The notes: generated by a model from the sequence alone, not told the origin. A stretch of 64,000 nt of DNA from Trichodesmium erythraeum GBRTRLIN201 (GCA_018457135.1 JAGGDU010000007.1:1-64000), one strand, 5' to 3'; positions 20,930-31,000 are shown, counted from the first letter of the stretch. Numbers and translations are program-made.

Positions 20930-21415
20930 ATGCGATTAAAAGATGCAATTCCAAAAAAAGGTTCCCAACAGCGCGGTCGTAGAGTTGGCCGGGGAATCTC
21001 AGCAGGTCAAGGTGCAAGTTGTGGTAAAGGGATGCGCGGTCAAAAATCTCGTTCTGGTGGCAGTACTAGACCAGGTTTTGAAGGAGGCCAAAATCCCCTA
21101 TATCGTCGCTTGCCAAAATTAAAAGGTTTTCCGATGGTAAATCGGAAAAAATACACGATTATAAATGTTAGTAAGTTATCATCATTACCAGCTAACACTG
21201 AGGTAACTCTTGCTTCCCTGATTAAAGTTGGAATTATTACTACGGATGATGGTCCACTTAAAATCTTAGGAGATGGAGACTTAAACATTCCACTTAAGGT
21301 TTATGCAGCAGCTTTTACAGCTTCAGCTCGGAGCAAAATAGAAGCAGCAGGTGGTAGTTGTGAAGAAATTGGCCCTGCTCAAGCTGTCTCTAATGAGGAT
21401 TCAACAAAGGAGTAA
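20930..21415 (+). CDS. rplO: 50S ribosomal protein L15
   Basis: Late-assembly protein of the large subunit. 161 residues: [20 protein letters not shown], a glycine-rich arm, [19 protein letters not shown] and a C-terminal [17 protein letters not shown]. The extra SNEDSTKE end is a short acidic tail. Confidence 0.96.
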   Translation: MRLKDAIPKKGSQQRGRRVGRGISAGQGASCGKGMRGQKSRSGGSTRPGFEGGQNPLYRRLPKLKGFPMVNRKKYTIINVSKLSSLPANTEVTLASLIKVGIITTDDGPLKILGDGDLNIPLKVYAAAFTASARSKIEAAGGSCEEIGPAQAVSNEDSTKE

Positions 21416-21479
21416 GATAACTTCAGCTAAAAATTCAACAAAGTAATAAAACAACCAATATATCTGGAAGCGGAGGATT

Positions 21480-21542
21480 ATGCCCAACTCTGCTAAAATC
21501 AAAAATATAAAAAATCAAATCTCAAATAGATATGGACATTAG
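21480..21542 (+). CDS. Possible 20-codon leader ORF overlapping the secY start
   Basis: An ATG at 21480 preceded by GGAGG (21472-21476) opens a frame of 20 codons, beginning MPNSAKIKN, that stops at 21540-21542, ten bases inside secY in another frame. The spacing of the Shine-Dalgarno sequence to this ATG is short (three bases). secY itself lacks an obvious RBS, so coupled translation is conceivable. Purely a sequence-based suggestion. Confidence 0.3.
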   Translation: MPNSAKIKNIKNQISNRYGH

Positions 21543-22872
21543 TAGAGATAAGGCACCAACTGCTCAAGAGACATTCTTGCAGATGGCCCAAGCAGCAGGA
21601 TTGCGAGGGCGACTGCTAGTAACAATAGGTTTACTTCTATTAGTGCGTTTAGGTGTTTATCTACCAGTACCAGGAATAAATAGAGAAGCTTTTCAAGCTA
21701 GAATTGGAGACCAGGCTTTAACAGGCTTCCTAGACCTTTTTTCTGGTGGTGGTTTTTCAGCATTAGGTATTTTTGCATTAGGGATTATACCTTACATTAA
21801 CGCATCAATTATTATTCAATTGATGACGGCAGCGCTACCAAGTTTAGAAAACTTGCAAAAAAATGAGGGTGAGGCAGGACGTCGAAAGATTTCTCAAATT
21901 ACTCGCTATGTAGCACTGGGTTGGTCGGTTTTACAAAGCTTTGGTTTAGCTATATATCTTAATAGCTCATCTGTAGATATTAATGGAGAACTGGTAACTG
22001 TATCAATTAATCCAGGATCTCTATTTATTGCTAAAACTATTTTGGCAATTACAGCAGGTTCAATGTTTGTGATGTGGATATCAGAACTAATTACAGAAAG
22101 AGGTATTGGAAATGGTGCATCCTTACTTATTTTTGTAAATATTGTTGCTGTACTGCCTCAGTCATTAGGTGACACTATTAAACTTTTTGAAGGAGGAGAC
22201 CGAGCAATAGTTGGTCGGGCAATTATTTTGCTGCTGGTATTCCTCGTAATGATAGTAGGTATTGTATTTGTACAAGAGGGCAGTCGCAGGATACCTATAC
22301 TTTCAGCTCGTCGTCAAGTGGGTAGAAAATTATATAGGGAAACAAAAAGCTATCTACCTTTACGGTTGAACCAAGGAGGGGTAATGCCAATTATTTTTGC
22401 CTCAGCAGTTCTGATATTACCTGTATCCTTAGCTCAGTTTGCGAATAGCCCTATTATATCTCAGATTGCTACTGCTATAAGTCCTAGTGGTCCTACACCC
22501 TGGCTATATGCTTTATTTTATTTCGTTTTGATCCTTTTCTTCAGTTACTTCTACGCTTCTCTAATTATGAACCCAGTGGATATGTCCCAAAATCTGAAGA
22601 AAATGGGGGCAAGTATTCCAGGTATTCGTCCAGGTAAAACGACCAGTGACTATATAGAGAAAGTTTTGAATAGGTTGACTTTCCTAGGAGCTATTTTTCT
22701 GGGTTTAGTAGCTATAGTTCCTACTATAGTAGAAAGTGCTACTCGTGTACCTACATTTAGAGGATTAGGAGCTACTTCTCTATTAATTCTAGTAGGTGTA
22801 GCAATAGATACAGCCAAACAAATTCAAACTTATGTTATCTCTCAAAGATACGAAGGAATGGTTAAGCAATAG
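21532..22872 (+). CDS. secY: Protein translocase subunit SecY
   Basis: Channel subunit of the Sec translocon, serving plasma and thylakoid membranes. 446 residues with about ten hydrophobic segments. Visible family marks are PVPGINREAF, the plug-region GGGFSALGIFALGIIPYINASI, the ITERGIGNGASLLIF loop, LPLRLNQGGVMPIIFAS and the C-terminal SFLGAIFLG-like helix. The stop overlaps the adk GTG by one base. Placement between rplO and adk is the classical spc-operon order. Confidence 0.97.
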   Translation: MDISRDKAPTAQETFLQMAQAAGLRGRLLVTIGLLLLVRLGVYLPVPGINREAFQARIGDQALTGFLDLFSGGGFSALGIFALGIIPYINASIIIQLMTAALPSLENLQKNEGEAGRRKISQITRYVALGWSVLQSFGLAIYLNSSSVDINGELVTVSINPGSLFIAKTILAITAGSMFVMWISELITERGIGNGASLLIFVNIVAVLPQSLGDTIKLFEGGDRAIVGRAIILLLVFLVMIVGIVFVQEGSRRIPILSARRQVGRKLYRETKSYLPLRLNQGGVMPIIFASAVLILPVSLAQFANSPIISQIATAISPSGPTPWLYALFYFVLILFFSYFYASLIMNPVDMSQNLKKMGASIPGIRPGKTTSDYIEKVLNRLTFLGAIFLGLVAIVPTIVESATRVPTFRGLGATSLLILVGVAIDTAKQIQTYVISQRYEGMVKQ

Positions 22873-23447
22873 TGGTAAAACTGGTATTTTTAGGTCCACC
22901 AGGAGCGGGGAAAGGAACACAAGCATCTCTCATAGCAGATTTTTATAAAGTTCCCCATATTTCTACTGGTGATATTCTGCGCAGTAACGTAGCAGAAAGA
23001 TCTCCTTTGGGTATTAAAGCCAAAGACTATATGGATAAGGGAGATTTAGTCCCTGACCAACTCATTCTTGATATGGTTAAGGAAAGACTGGAAAACCCTA
23101 ATGCTCAAAATGGTTGGATTCTAGATGGCTTTCCCCGGACTGTAACTCAGGCAGAAGAGTTTTTCAAAAAATATGAGAGTGAAGGAGAAGAAGCTAAGAG
23201 TAGTAGTTCTTTTCACGTAATTAATTTACAAGTACCGGATGATGTTTTAGTAGCTCGTTTGTTATCAAGAAAACGTGAAGATGATCAGGAAGAAACTATT
23301 AGAAATCGTTTACAAGTTTATTATCAACAAACGCAACCTTTGATTGAGTTTTATCAAGCACGTGAACAGTTAATTATTATAGATGGAAATAATCCTATTG
23401 AAACTGTGACTAATGCTATAAAACAAGAGGTTGATAAAATTACCTGA
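22872..23447 (+). CDS. adk: Adenylate kinase (short form)
   Basis: Interconverts ATP + AMP and 2 ADP. 191 residues. The P-loop GPPGAGKGTQAS is at the N-terminus, with the AMP-binding ISTGDILR and DGFPRTVTQAEEF. The LID is the short type (RKREDDQEETIRNRL) without zinc cysteines. The start is GTG, sharing one base with the secY stop (TAGTG). map, which follows adk in many bacteria, is absent here. Confidence 0.96.
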   Translation: MVKLVFLGPPGAGKGTQASLIADFYKVPHISTGDILRSNVAERSPLGIKAKDYMDKGDLVPDQLILDMVKERLENPNAQNGWILDGFPRTVTQAEEFFKKYESEGEEAKSSSSFHVINLQVPDDVLVARLLSRKREDDQEETIRNRLQVYYQQTQPLIEFYQAREQLIIIDGNNPIETVTNAIKQEVDKIT

Positions 23448-23674
23448 AGTAACTTGGAATAAAATTTTGAAGGTGGAAAAATTAAACTTTTTATACCTCC
23501 AACTAGAATTATTGAAGCTACTTATTTCAGATAAATATTTGTAGAGATATTATTCCTCCTGCTTAACCTCTAAAAATCAAAAATTTTTGATAAGATATGT
23601 TAATAGAATTAGCATAAAATAATAGGCTGTTCCTAAACTAAATCGGTTATTTGCAGGGTTGAGGTTATTAAAAA

Positions 23675-23899
23675 TTGTCTAAACAAGATCTCATAGAAAT
23701 GGAGGGAACAGTGACGGAGTCCCTACCTAATGCAATGTTCAGGGTAGATTTGGATAATGGGTTTAATGTATTAGCTCATATTTCCGGTAAAATCCGTCGC
23801 AATTACATCAAAATTCTACCAGGCGATCGAGTCAAGGTAGAGTTAACACCCTATGATTTGACAAAAGGCCGAATTACTTATCGACTTCGGAAAAAGTAG
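23675..23899 (+). CDS. infA: Translation initiation factor IF-1
   Basis: Binds the ribosomal A site during initiation. 74 residues, OB fold; [20 protein letters not shown] and [20 protein letters not shown] are characteristic. The start is an uncommon TTG at 23675 ([10 protein letters not shown] follows); no in-frame ATG gives the full conserved N-terminus. Rare TTG initiation on a highly conserved gene is noteworthy. Confidence 0.94.
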
Positions 23900-24009
23900 G
23901 ATTTATAAAACTTACTAGAGATTTTGTCATATTCTTAAAGGTTTAGCTTAGTTGCTAAAAATATATCTAAATGATATAATATTAAATTTATGGTGTTGCC
24001 AAAAAGGGC

Positions 24010-24123
24010 ATGAAAGTTAGAGCATCCGTCAAAAAAATTTGTGAAAAGTGTCGTGTCATTCGTCGTAGAGGACGAGTAATGGTGATATGTGTTAACCCCA
24101 AACACAAACAACGTCAAGGTTAA
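24010..24123 (+). CDS. rpmJ: 50S ribosomal protein L36
   Basis: A 37-residue zinc-ribbon protein starting [20 protein letters not shown] and ending NPKHKQRQG. The ligands C-x2-C ... C-x4-H are all present, so this is the zinc-binding (C+) form. It is easily missed because of its size; its position between infA and rpsM is the standard one. Confidence 0.95.
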   Translation: MKVRASVKKICEKCRVIRRRGRVMVICVNPKHKQRQG

Positions 24124-24211
24124 ACATACTTAGACACGTAAATTAGAGTATCTGTTGCATACTCATCAAGCTTATGTAAGTTCTATTTAAAGCTTAGGGA
24201 GAACAAGTAAA

Positions 24212-24595
24212 GTGGCACGAATTGCTGGAGTAGACCTCCCACGCGATAAGCGTATAGAAATTGGTCTGACATACATATATGGAATAGGACTATCTCGGTC
24301 CCAAGAAATTTTAGCTGAAACAGATGTAAATCCTGATACCCGTGTGAAGGATTTAAGTGATGCGGATGTAGCAGCTATTCGTTCTGAAGTCCAAAATAAT
24401 TATGAGGTAGAAGGAGATCTCAGAAGGCTAGAAGCCATGAGTATCAAGCGATTGATGGATATTGGTACTTATAGAGGTCGCCGACATAGAATGGGCTTAC
24501 CCGTTAGAGGACAACGGACTCGCACTAATGCCAGAACTCGCAGAGGTGTACGCCGAACTGTAGCTGGTAAGAAGAAAGCTAGCGCTAAGAAGTAG
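24212..24595 (+). CDS. rpsM: 30S ribosomal protein S13
   Basis: Head protein contacting P-site tRNA and S19. 127 residues starting at GTG 24212 ([20 protein letters not shown]), with the helix-two-turn-helix [12 protein letters not shown] and the C-terminal signature [30 protein letters not shown] precedes it. Confidence 0.96.
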   Translation: MARIAGVDLPRDKRIEIGLTYIYGIGLSRSQEILAETDVNPDTRVKDLSDADVAAIRSEVQNNYEVEGDLRRLEAMSIKRLMDIGTYRGRRHRMGLPVRGQRTRTNARTRRGVRRTVAGKKKASAKK

Positions 24596-25355
24596 AAGCC
24601 TGCTTGTAAATATATTTTGAGCAGCTATTAAGGCAAGAAAGATTAGTATCACTAATAATGTTCTAATTAAAAAAATCTGAGTTAGATTGACTTAAAACTT
24701 GAATAATAAGCATTATTTTATGAGATCGTTTGCTTATTTATAAATTGTATTTAGCTAACTTAAATACAGATAATTTGACTGTCAATTCATGTAAACTAGC
24801 TGAGATTATGAATAATTGATATTAATTATGGTAATATAAACAAGTCTAATTAAAAATATTAATTGGATTAAATTGCAAATTTTAAAAGTCAATTATTCTG
24901 GTCTAGTTATGGCTATATATTTAGGAGAAAAAAAATATTTCCGATATATTTTATAGAATTTAGGAAAGAAAATTTCCAAAGGAGAAAACTTAAAGATTAG
25001 CTATTTTTACTTTTGTAGGAATTGTAGACTCATACTTCTACACTGAAGGGAGAAAAAATCTATATCTGATCCAAAAATCATCAAATCAACAAGTTAGGTA
25101 TATCTGTTTTGGACTGCTGCTAGTATTAAAACTATAATAGATGATTTAATGTCTTAAAAATTTAATAGCTAGGCAAGCAAGGTAATAGCTAACAGATTAT
25201 GTAATCTAAAACCAATAAAATTATTTCTACTCAGTAAGGATTTAAGAAGTATAGTTATTAGAATACTCAAAAAACTTCTTCTGAGATTAGAAGTAAGTAT
25301 ACTTGTTGTTAGAAAAATGCATTATTAATCTTATATCCTACTCATAGAAAGAAAT
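24596..25355. other. 760-bp AT-rich spacer between rpsM and rpsK
   Basis: No gene, hairpin terminator or recognisable IS remnant was seen. In most bacteria rpsM and rpsK are adjacent within tens of bases, so this is an expansion; it may contain an internal promoter for rpsK-rpoA. Confidence 0.6.
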
Positions 25356-25751
25356 ATGGCACGACAACCAACAAAAAAAACAGGCCCGAAAAAACAAAAA
25401 AAGAATGTGCCCAATGGGGTAGCTTACATCCAGTCTACCTTTAATAATACGATTGTAACTATTGCTGACCTAAATGGTGAAGTAATTTCTTGGGCTTCGG
25501 CAGGTTCAAGTGGTTTCAAGGGGGCCAAAAAAGGAACTCCCTTTGCAGCACAGACAGCAGCAGAAAGTGCAGCACGCCGAGCCAACGATCAAGGAATGCG
25601 TCAGGTTCAAGTGATGGTAAGTGGGCCAGGGGCAGGAAGAGAAACTGCAATTAGAGCTTTACAGGGGGCTGGTCTAGAAATAACTTTGATTCGAGATATT
25701 ACCCCAATTCCTCATAATGGTTGCCGTCCACCAAAACGGCGTAGAGTCTAA
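25356..25751 (+). CDS. rpsK: 30S ribosomal protein S11
   Basis: Platform protein near the E site. 131 residues: [36 protein letters not shown] and the C-terminal [13 protein letters not shown]. rpoA follows 45 bp later. Confidence 0.97.
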   Translation: MARQPTKKTGPKKQKKNVPNGVAYIQSTFNNTIVTIADLNGEVISWASAGSSGFKGAKKGTPFAAQTAAESAARRANDQGMRQVQVMVSGPGAGRETAIRALQGAGLEITLIRDITPIPHNGCRPPKRRRV

Positions 25752-25783
25752 TCAAATTATTAACTCTGGGGTTCAATGGAAAA

Positions 25784-25789
25784 GGGAGG
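25784..25789 (+). promoter_or_regulatory. Shine-Dalgarno site deciding the rpoA start
   Basis: GGGAGG seven bases before GTG 25797. An upstream in-frame ATG (25776) lies before this site and lacks its own RBS. Confidence 0.75.
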
Positions 25790-25796
25790 TTACTCC

Positions 25797-26741
25797 GTGG
25801 CGCAATTTCATTACGAGTGTGTAGAGTCTAAAACTGACAAAGATCGAAGTCAGTACGGAAAATTTATTATAGAACCACTAGCTCGTGGTCAAGGTACAAC
25901 AGTAGGAAATGCACTAAGGCGGGTTCTGCTATCTAACTTAGAAGGAACAGCTATTACATCAGTAAGGATAGCTGGTGTTAATCATGAGTTTGCCACAATT
26001 AAGGGGGTAAGAGAAGATGTCCTAGAAATCCTACTGAATATGAAAGAGGTTGTTCTCAAAAGCTATTCTGAGCAACCACAAATTGGCAGGCTGCGGGTAG
26101 AAGGACCAGCGACAGTAACTGCTGATCGATTTGATGTGCCTTCAGAGGTTGAAGTAATAGATCGCAGTCAATATATTGCTACTCTATCCCCAGGCTCCAT
26201 TCTGGAGATGGAATTTAGAATTGAGAAAGGAACTGGTTATAAAGCAGTAGATCGTACTCGTGATGATGTGGCGACTCTTGATTTTCTGCAAATAGATGCT
26301 ATTTTTATGCCAGTTCGTAAGGTTAACTATACGATTGAAGATGCCCATATAGGTAGTTCTTTAGAACAAGACCGACTAATTATGGATATTTGGACTAATG
26401 GCAGTTATACGCCTCAAGATGCCTTGAGTAATGCCGCTGGTATTTTAATGAGTTTGTTTGAACCACTCAAAGATATTACCAATATGGCAGATATTCCATC
26501 AGGAGAAACGACAGACCCAACAAGTCAGATCCCAATAGAGGAATTACAGTTATCAGTTAGGGCTTATAATTGTCTAAAAAGGGCTCAAATAAACTCAGTT
26601 GCAGACCTGCTAGATTATAGTCAAGAAGATTTGTTAGAAATCAAAAACTTTGGTCAAAAGTCTGCAGAAGAAGTCATAGAAGCTTTACAAAAGCGCTTGG
26701 GAATAACTTTACCTCAAGAAAAAGTAGCTAAAGCTACTTAG
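25797..26741 (+). CDS. rpoA: DNA-directed RNA polymerase subunit alpha
   Basis: Alpha subunit that dimerises to nucleate RNA polymerase. GTG 25797 gives 314 residues beginning (M)AQFHYECVES, the usual cyanobacterial N-terminus. The N-terminal domain carries LARGQGTTVGNALRRVLLSNLEG; the C-terminal domain (about 245-310) carries LSVRAYNCLKRAQINSVADLL with its helix-hairpin-helix and contact residues. The linker SGETTDPTSQIP is clear. Confidence 0.96.
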   Translation: MAQFHYECVESKTDKDRSQYGKFIIEPLARGQGTTVGNALRRVLLSNLEGTAITSVRIAGVNHEFATIKGVREDVLEILLNMKEVVLKSYSEQPQIGRLRVEGPATVTADRFDVPSEVEVIDRSQYIATLSPGSILEMEFRIEKGTGYKAVDRTRDDVATLDFLQIDAIFMPVRKVNYTIEDAHIGSSLEQDRLIMDIWTNGSYTPQDALSNAAGILMSLFEPLKDITNMADIPSGETTDPTSQIPIEELQLSVRAYNCLKRAQINSVADLLDYSQEDLLEIKNFGQKSAEEVIEALQKRLGITLPQEKVAKAT

Positions 26742-26891
26742 AAATGAGGAAAAAAGGTTAACAACCGGAAATGTTATTACATTCAAATTTGTAGAATTAA
26801 GTTCTTTTAACTGCTAGTAAAAGTAGACTAGAAACTAATTATAAACATTTCCTAAACATTAGTTCAAATATTCTAAGTATTTAAGGTAGTC

Positions 26892-27242
26892 ATGCGTCAT
26901 AGTTGTCGTGTTCCAAAGTTAGGTAAGCCAACAGACCAGCGTCGCGCTCTGCTGCGATCTCTGGCAACTCAGTTAATTCGTCATGGTCAAATTAAAACAA
27001 CAAAACCTCGTGCTAAAGCCGTACAGTCAGAAGTAGAAAGAATGATTACTTTGGCAAAGGATGGTTCCTTAGCAGCTCGTCGTCGGGCTTTAGGTTATCT
27101 CTATGACAAAAAACTAGTTCATTCTTTATTCAACGAGGCACAAGAAAGATATGGTTCTCGCAATGGAGGTTATACCCGTGTTTTGAGAACTATTCGTCGT
27201 CGTGGAGATAATGCAGAAATGGCAATTATTGAACTGATTTAA
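26892..27242 (+). CDS. rplQ: 50S ribosomal protein L17
   Basis: Tunnel-exit protein. 116 residues, [37 protein letters not shown] and [22 protein letters not shown]. Placed after rpoA as in most bacteria. Confidence 0.97.
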   Translation: MRHSCRVPKLGKPTDQRRALLRSLATQLIRHGQIKTTKPRAKAVQSEVERMITLAKDGSLAARRRALGYLYDKKLVHSLFNEAQERYGSRNGGYTRVLRTIRRRGDNAEMAIIELI

Positions 27243-27354
27243 GGTTGATGCTAAAAGGCAGTGGGAAGATAGAAAAGGTTAATTTGACCATTTAAAAGTA
27301 AGAGCTTAATGTTAATAGATATTGACTTTTAAGCTTTAGAGACTAACAATTCTC

Positions 27355-28173
27355 ATGGCTAATAACCAAACTTTAGTTCAGCGCGTTGCCCTTGTGATTC
27401 AATATCAAGGTACTCATTTTCATGGGTGGCAAAGACAGCCAAATCAACGAACTGTCCAAGAAGAGATTGAGAAGACTATTGCTTCTTTCATTAACGAACC
27501 TGTGACGTTACATGGGGCGGGTAGAACAGATGCTGGAGTTCATGCAGCAGCTCAAGTTGCTCACTTTGATGTTTCAGGTCCTATCCCTGCTCATAAATGG
27601 GCTACTATTCTAAACTCACGACTGGCTAATGATATATTGATTAGAGGTTCGGCTAGAATAGATTATGCTTGGCACTCCCGGTTTACCGCAATTTGGCGAC
27701 GTTATCGCTATACTATTTATACAGATAAACAACCAAATTTGTTTGTGATGCCTTTTGTTTGGCATTATTATCAAGCTTCTTTAGACCCACAATTGATTCA
27801 AGCAGCTTTGAATCCTTTAATTGGTCATCATCATTTGGCTGCTTTTCAAAGAGCTGGATCCTGTCGTCCCCATTCTTGGGTAGATGTACAAGAGGTAATG
27901 TGTGAAAGGAAAGGTCCATTTATCTATATAGAGGTTCAAGCAAGTGGGTTTCTGTATGGAATGATGCGATTATTGGTAGGGTTGCTTATTCAAGTGGGTA
28001 CTGAAGAGCTATCTCTGGAAAGTTTTACGGATATTTGGGTTAATCAAAGGAGGGACATTGTGAAGCACTCAGCTCCAGCTAGTGGTCTTTGTTTATTGCG
28101 GGTTGGTTATCCAGAATTTCCTTTTCCTCAAGAAGTTTGGTATGACAATATGCCTAGATTTATCCTTGGTTAA
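27355..28173 (+). CDS. truA: tRNA pseudouridine(38-40) synthase
   Basis: Isomerises uridines 38-40 in the anticodon arm of tRNAs. 272 residues. The catalytic Asp lies in GAGRTDAGVHAAAQVAHFD (about residues 55-73); YQGTHFHGWQRQPNQRTVQ and the C-terminal HSAPASGLCLLRVGY are standard. Its presence between rplQ and rplM is the usual cyanobacterial order. Confidence 0.95.
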   Translation: MANNQTLVQRVALVIQYQGTHFHGWQRQPNQRTVQEEIEKTIASFINEPVTLHGAGRTDAGVHAAAQVAHFDVSGPIPAHKWATILNSRLANDILIRGSARIDYAWHSRFTAIWRRYRYTIYTDKQPNLFVMPFVWHYYQASLDPQLIQAALNPLIGHHHLAAFQRAGSCRPHSWVDVQEVMCERKGPFIYIEVQASGFLYGMMRLLVGLLIQVGTEELSLESFTDIWVNQRRDIVKHSAPASGLCLLRVGYPEFPFPQEVWYDNMPRFILG

Positions 28174-28779
28174 TTTAAATAAGTAGTCAGTACTCTACAA
28201 TTTAGTCAGATCGATCATTTTTTTATTTGGCAGAAGGGTATTTCAAGATAAAGATAATTATAAAAAATTATACATCTTTTGTAATATTATGTCCGGATAA
28301 TTTAGTGAGAAAAAAGCATTATGCTTTGTGGTATTGCTTTCGCTTTTGAAATATTTACCATAGAGCTTTTGCACTACTATAAGGTTTAACTATAACTATA
28401 ACCGGACATGGTATAAGCATTCCAGCAAGGAAATGCTAAAAACTGATGTGGTGTTTTTAAATGAGATATAAAACAAGGGAGAGTAAAAAGTCAGGTAAAC
28501 TTTTTTAAGTGTTTGCTATATGCTTTTTTTTCAAAAGCAGCCTAGCTTTTCACCAAAACTTATACAGCCCTTTTAGTTTCCGGTAAGCTACACTCACCCG
28601 CTCAAAATGTATTTACTACAGAATTTTCACCATTTACACTGTACATTATTTGCTCGAAATATGTTGTATAAATTCTTATAACTAGTCAATAGGAAAATTA
28701 TCAGTTGCAGCACTGTTTTTCAGTCTTTAAAATTAAGACAAATATAAATAATTCAAAACAATAACTAACTCAGAAAATA
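28174..28779. other. 606-bp spacer between truA and rplM
   Basis: No gene. It contains an inverted-repeat element (28289-28409) and a palindrome agcattcc-agcaa-ggaaatgct (about 28416-28437), both listed or discussed separately. Confidence 0.6.
28289..28409. mobile_element. Possible MITE with ATGTCCGG ends
   Basis: A 121-bp segment bounded by atgtccgg (28289-28296) and its exact complement (28402-28409), with no coding capacity. The same tatgtccggt motif recurs singly near 55685. Short ends and unknown copy number keep confidence low. Confidence 0.4.
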
Positions 28780-29235
28780 ATGAACAAAACTTACTTGCCA
28801 CCACAGGATATTGAAGGCAAAAAATGGTATGTTATTGATGCTGAAGGTCAGCGTCTAGGGAGATTGGCAACTGCTATAGCCATGATTATTAGGGGTAAAA
28901 ATAAGCCGACTTATACTCCTCATATGGATACAGGAGACTTTGTAATTGTAGTTAATGCTGAAAAAGTAACTGTAACTGGTAAAAAAAGTAGTCAGAAACT
29001 TTATCGTCGCCATTCGGGAAGACCAGGTGGTATGAAAACAGAAGTTTTTTCTAAATTACAAGCTCGTTTGCCTCAAAGAATTATTGAGGAGGCAGTTTTT
29101 GGAATGCTGCCTAAAAATTCTTTAGGCAGAAAGCTTCACAACAAATTAAAAGTTTATCCTGGTTCTAATCACCCTCACGAAGCTCAAAAACCTGAAAAAT
29201 TAACTATTCAAACTATTCCAGGAGGAGAAAGATAA
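28780..29235 (+). CDS. rplM: 50S ribosomal protein L13
   Basis: Early-assembly 23S rRNA-binding protein. 151 residues: [39 protein letters not shown] and [14 protein letters not shown]. Its stop overlaps the rpsI ATG by one base (TAATG), and the AGGAGG in its 3' end serves rpsI. Confidence 0.97.
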   Translation: MNKTYLPPQDIEGKKWYVIDAEGQRLGRLATAIAMIIRGKNKPTYTPHMDTGDFVIVVNAEKVTVTGKKSSQKLYRRHSGRPGGMKTEVFSKLQARLPQRIIEEAVFGMLPKNSLGRKLHNKLKVYPGSNHPHEAQKPEKLTIQTIPGGER

Positions 29236-29645
29236 TGCAAGACAAAGAAAGTGGCCGTGCTATGTACTGGGGTACTGGTCGTCGTAAATCTTCTGTCGCA
29301 TCAGTACGCTTAGTTCCAGGTACAGGTAAATTGATTATTAATGGCAAAGAAGGTGAAATATACCTGCAATATAATCATAATTATTTATCATCTGTAAAAG
29401 CTCCACTAGACACTTTAGGTTTTGAAAATGAATATGACATTCTAGTTAAAGCAACAGGAGGCGGGTTAACAGGACAAGCTGAGTCAATTAGATTAGGTGT
29501 AGCTAGAGCCTTGTGCCAATTAGACCCAGAAAATCGTAAACCTCTAAAGATAGAAGGATATTTGACTCGCGACCCTCGTGCTAAGGAACGGAAAAAGTAT
29601 GGTTTACGCAAAGCACGTAAAGCATCTCAATATTCCAAACGATAA
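29235..29645 (+). CDS. rpsI: 30S ribosomal protein S9
   Basis: Its C-terminal tail reaches the P-site tRNA. 136 residues: [19 protein letters not shown] and the canonical end [22 protein letters not shown] with the terminal Lys-Arg. The start at 29235 overlaps rplM. Confidence 0.97.
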   Translation: MQDKESGRAMYWGTGRRKSSVASVRLVPGTGKLIINGKEGEIYLQYNHNYLSSVKAPLDTLGFENEYDILVKATGGGLTGQAESIRLGVARALCQLDPENRKPLKIEGYLTRDPRAKERKKYGLRKARKASQYSKR

Positions 29646-29960
29646 TATGTAGCTGAAATCAGAAGTTCGTTCTTTAGAAGTCAGAAATCAAATTCGTAGC
29701 ATGGACTATATTTGAGCAGATGGACAATGTCCTCCTCAGTAATGGCGACTTCTATACATTTGAGACAACAAAGTTAATTTGCCAATTTTTACTATTCATC
29801 CTGTAAAAATTGGCAAATAATTTGATACAATAAAATTAACTGTTAATCATTAAAATCTAGTTTATTGGTGAATTAAATTATCTCAAAGAACTACTAAATA
29901 TGATTATGTTAAAACAGTTAAGAGTAAAGAAAATATTTGTAATTAAGTAAAGTCAAGAAA

Positions 29961-30233
29961 ATGCCTAAAGCTGATATTCATCCTGAATGGTATCCAGAAG
30001 CTAAAGTTTATTGCAATGGTGAAGTTGTAATGACAGTTGGTTCTACACAACCTGAAATTCATGTTGATGTTTGGTCGGGAAATCATCCCTATTTTACCGG
30101 TACTCAGAAAATTATTGATACTGAAGGAAGGGTTGAAAGGTTTATGCGTAAATATAGTAAACAAGAGGGTAGTGGATCTAAATCTAATAAATCTAAATCT
30201 ACTAAATCTAAAAAGGGTAAAGGCAAAAAATAG
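29961..30233 (+). CDS. rpmE: 50S ribosomal protein L31, zinc-independent type with basic tail
   Basis: Central-protuberance bridge protein. 90 residues. The core MPKADIHPEWYPEAKVYCNG and HPYFTGTQKIIDTEGRVERF are L31, but the zinc cysteines are mostly lost: only one Cys (VYCNG) remains and the usual CxxC before HP(Y/F) reads WSGN. This is the C-minus form. The last 20 or so residues are a repetitive Ser/Lys tail (SKSNKSKSTKSKKGKGKK). A 7-bp hairpin lies 60 bp downstream (30293-30310) without a T-run. Confidence 0.94.
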   Translation: MPKADIHPEWYPEAKVYCNGEVVMTVGSTQPEIHVDVWSGNHPYFTGTQKIIDTEGRVERFMRKYSKQEGSGSKSNKSKSTKSKKGKGKK

Positions 30234-30599
30234 TGACAACGTAAATTGTCCTTAATTAGTTGTATATCATTTCAGTTATTATTTATTAGTATCTCCTACT
30301 GAATTAGGAGGAAAGATAAAAACCCTTGAAAACTTATTTATTGGTTAAACATTACAGGCAACAATTAAAATTAAAATCCCAAATAAAGTTGTTAAATAAT
30401 GAAAATGGCGGTTCCCACTTAAATGAGGAATACTAAAAGCTTTAATTCACAGCTTTTCAGCTTTAAATATGGACCTCACTAGCATGGGAAATGCTATGGC
30501 TAAAACAAAGCAAAAGAAGTAGTGCTCAATATGTAATGATAGAGATGTAAAAGTTATTGTTTTCTATCTATGGCTACTTTTCCCAGGTGTGAATATTCA
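30234..30599. other. Decayed spacer after rpmE
   Basis: No intact gene. It includes a small palindrome tagcat-gggaa-atgcta (about 30483-30499) of the agcat type also seen near 28416 and 55470, and it merges into the IS1-type remnant that follows. Confidence 0.5.
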
Positions 30600-31000
30600 A
30601 AAACTAAACTGTCAAAAATGGCCATATTATATATTAAGATAAGTATGAGTTTTTGTGTCATGAATGTGGACGACAATTGCTAAAAAACTTTACCTAGAAC
30701 TGGATTAAACAAGCTATTCCCATCGCTGATTGAACGACTGTTTAAGATCAGGATTTCGATGGCTGGCATTACTCGTGTAGTCCAAGTTACGGATCAATGG
30801 CTACAAGCAGGATATTAACCAGACATAAGCAAAAATACCTAAAAGCGATAAGGTTCAGCCTAAAGAAAGAGAGGAAACTCCCAATTCAATGTGATGAATT
30901 ATGTTAAGAGTATGGGTAACAAAGCTAATAAGCAATGGAAGTAGAGGGTTGTGAAATTTTGTTTGTTACTATAAGCCTGTAGGATTAAGAAGTAGCTATA
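30600..31000 (+). pseudogene. Remnant of an IS1-family transposase
   Basis: Fragments in shifting frames match cyanobacterial IS1-type transposases: a zinc-finger end FLCHECGRQ (about 30645-30675), the helix-turn-helix block ERLFKIRISMAGITRVVQV followed by TDQWLQAGY (30732-30815, then stop), the DDE-region IQCDELC (about 30884-30904), and GNKANKQW (30915-30938). Stops and frameshifts interrupt every part, so it is dead. Terminal repeats were not found. Confidence 0.7.

Noticed and set aside
17885-20930. Missing rpsN after rplE and missing rpmD after rpsE as gene losses
   Set aside because: Cyanobacteria normally lack both genes at these positions, so this is the expected arrangement.
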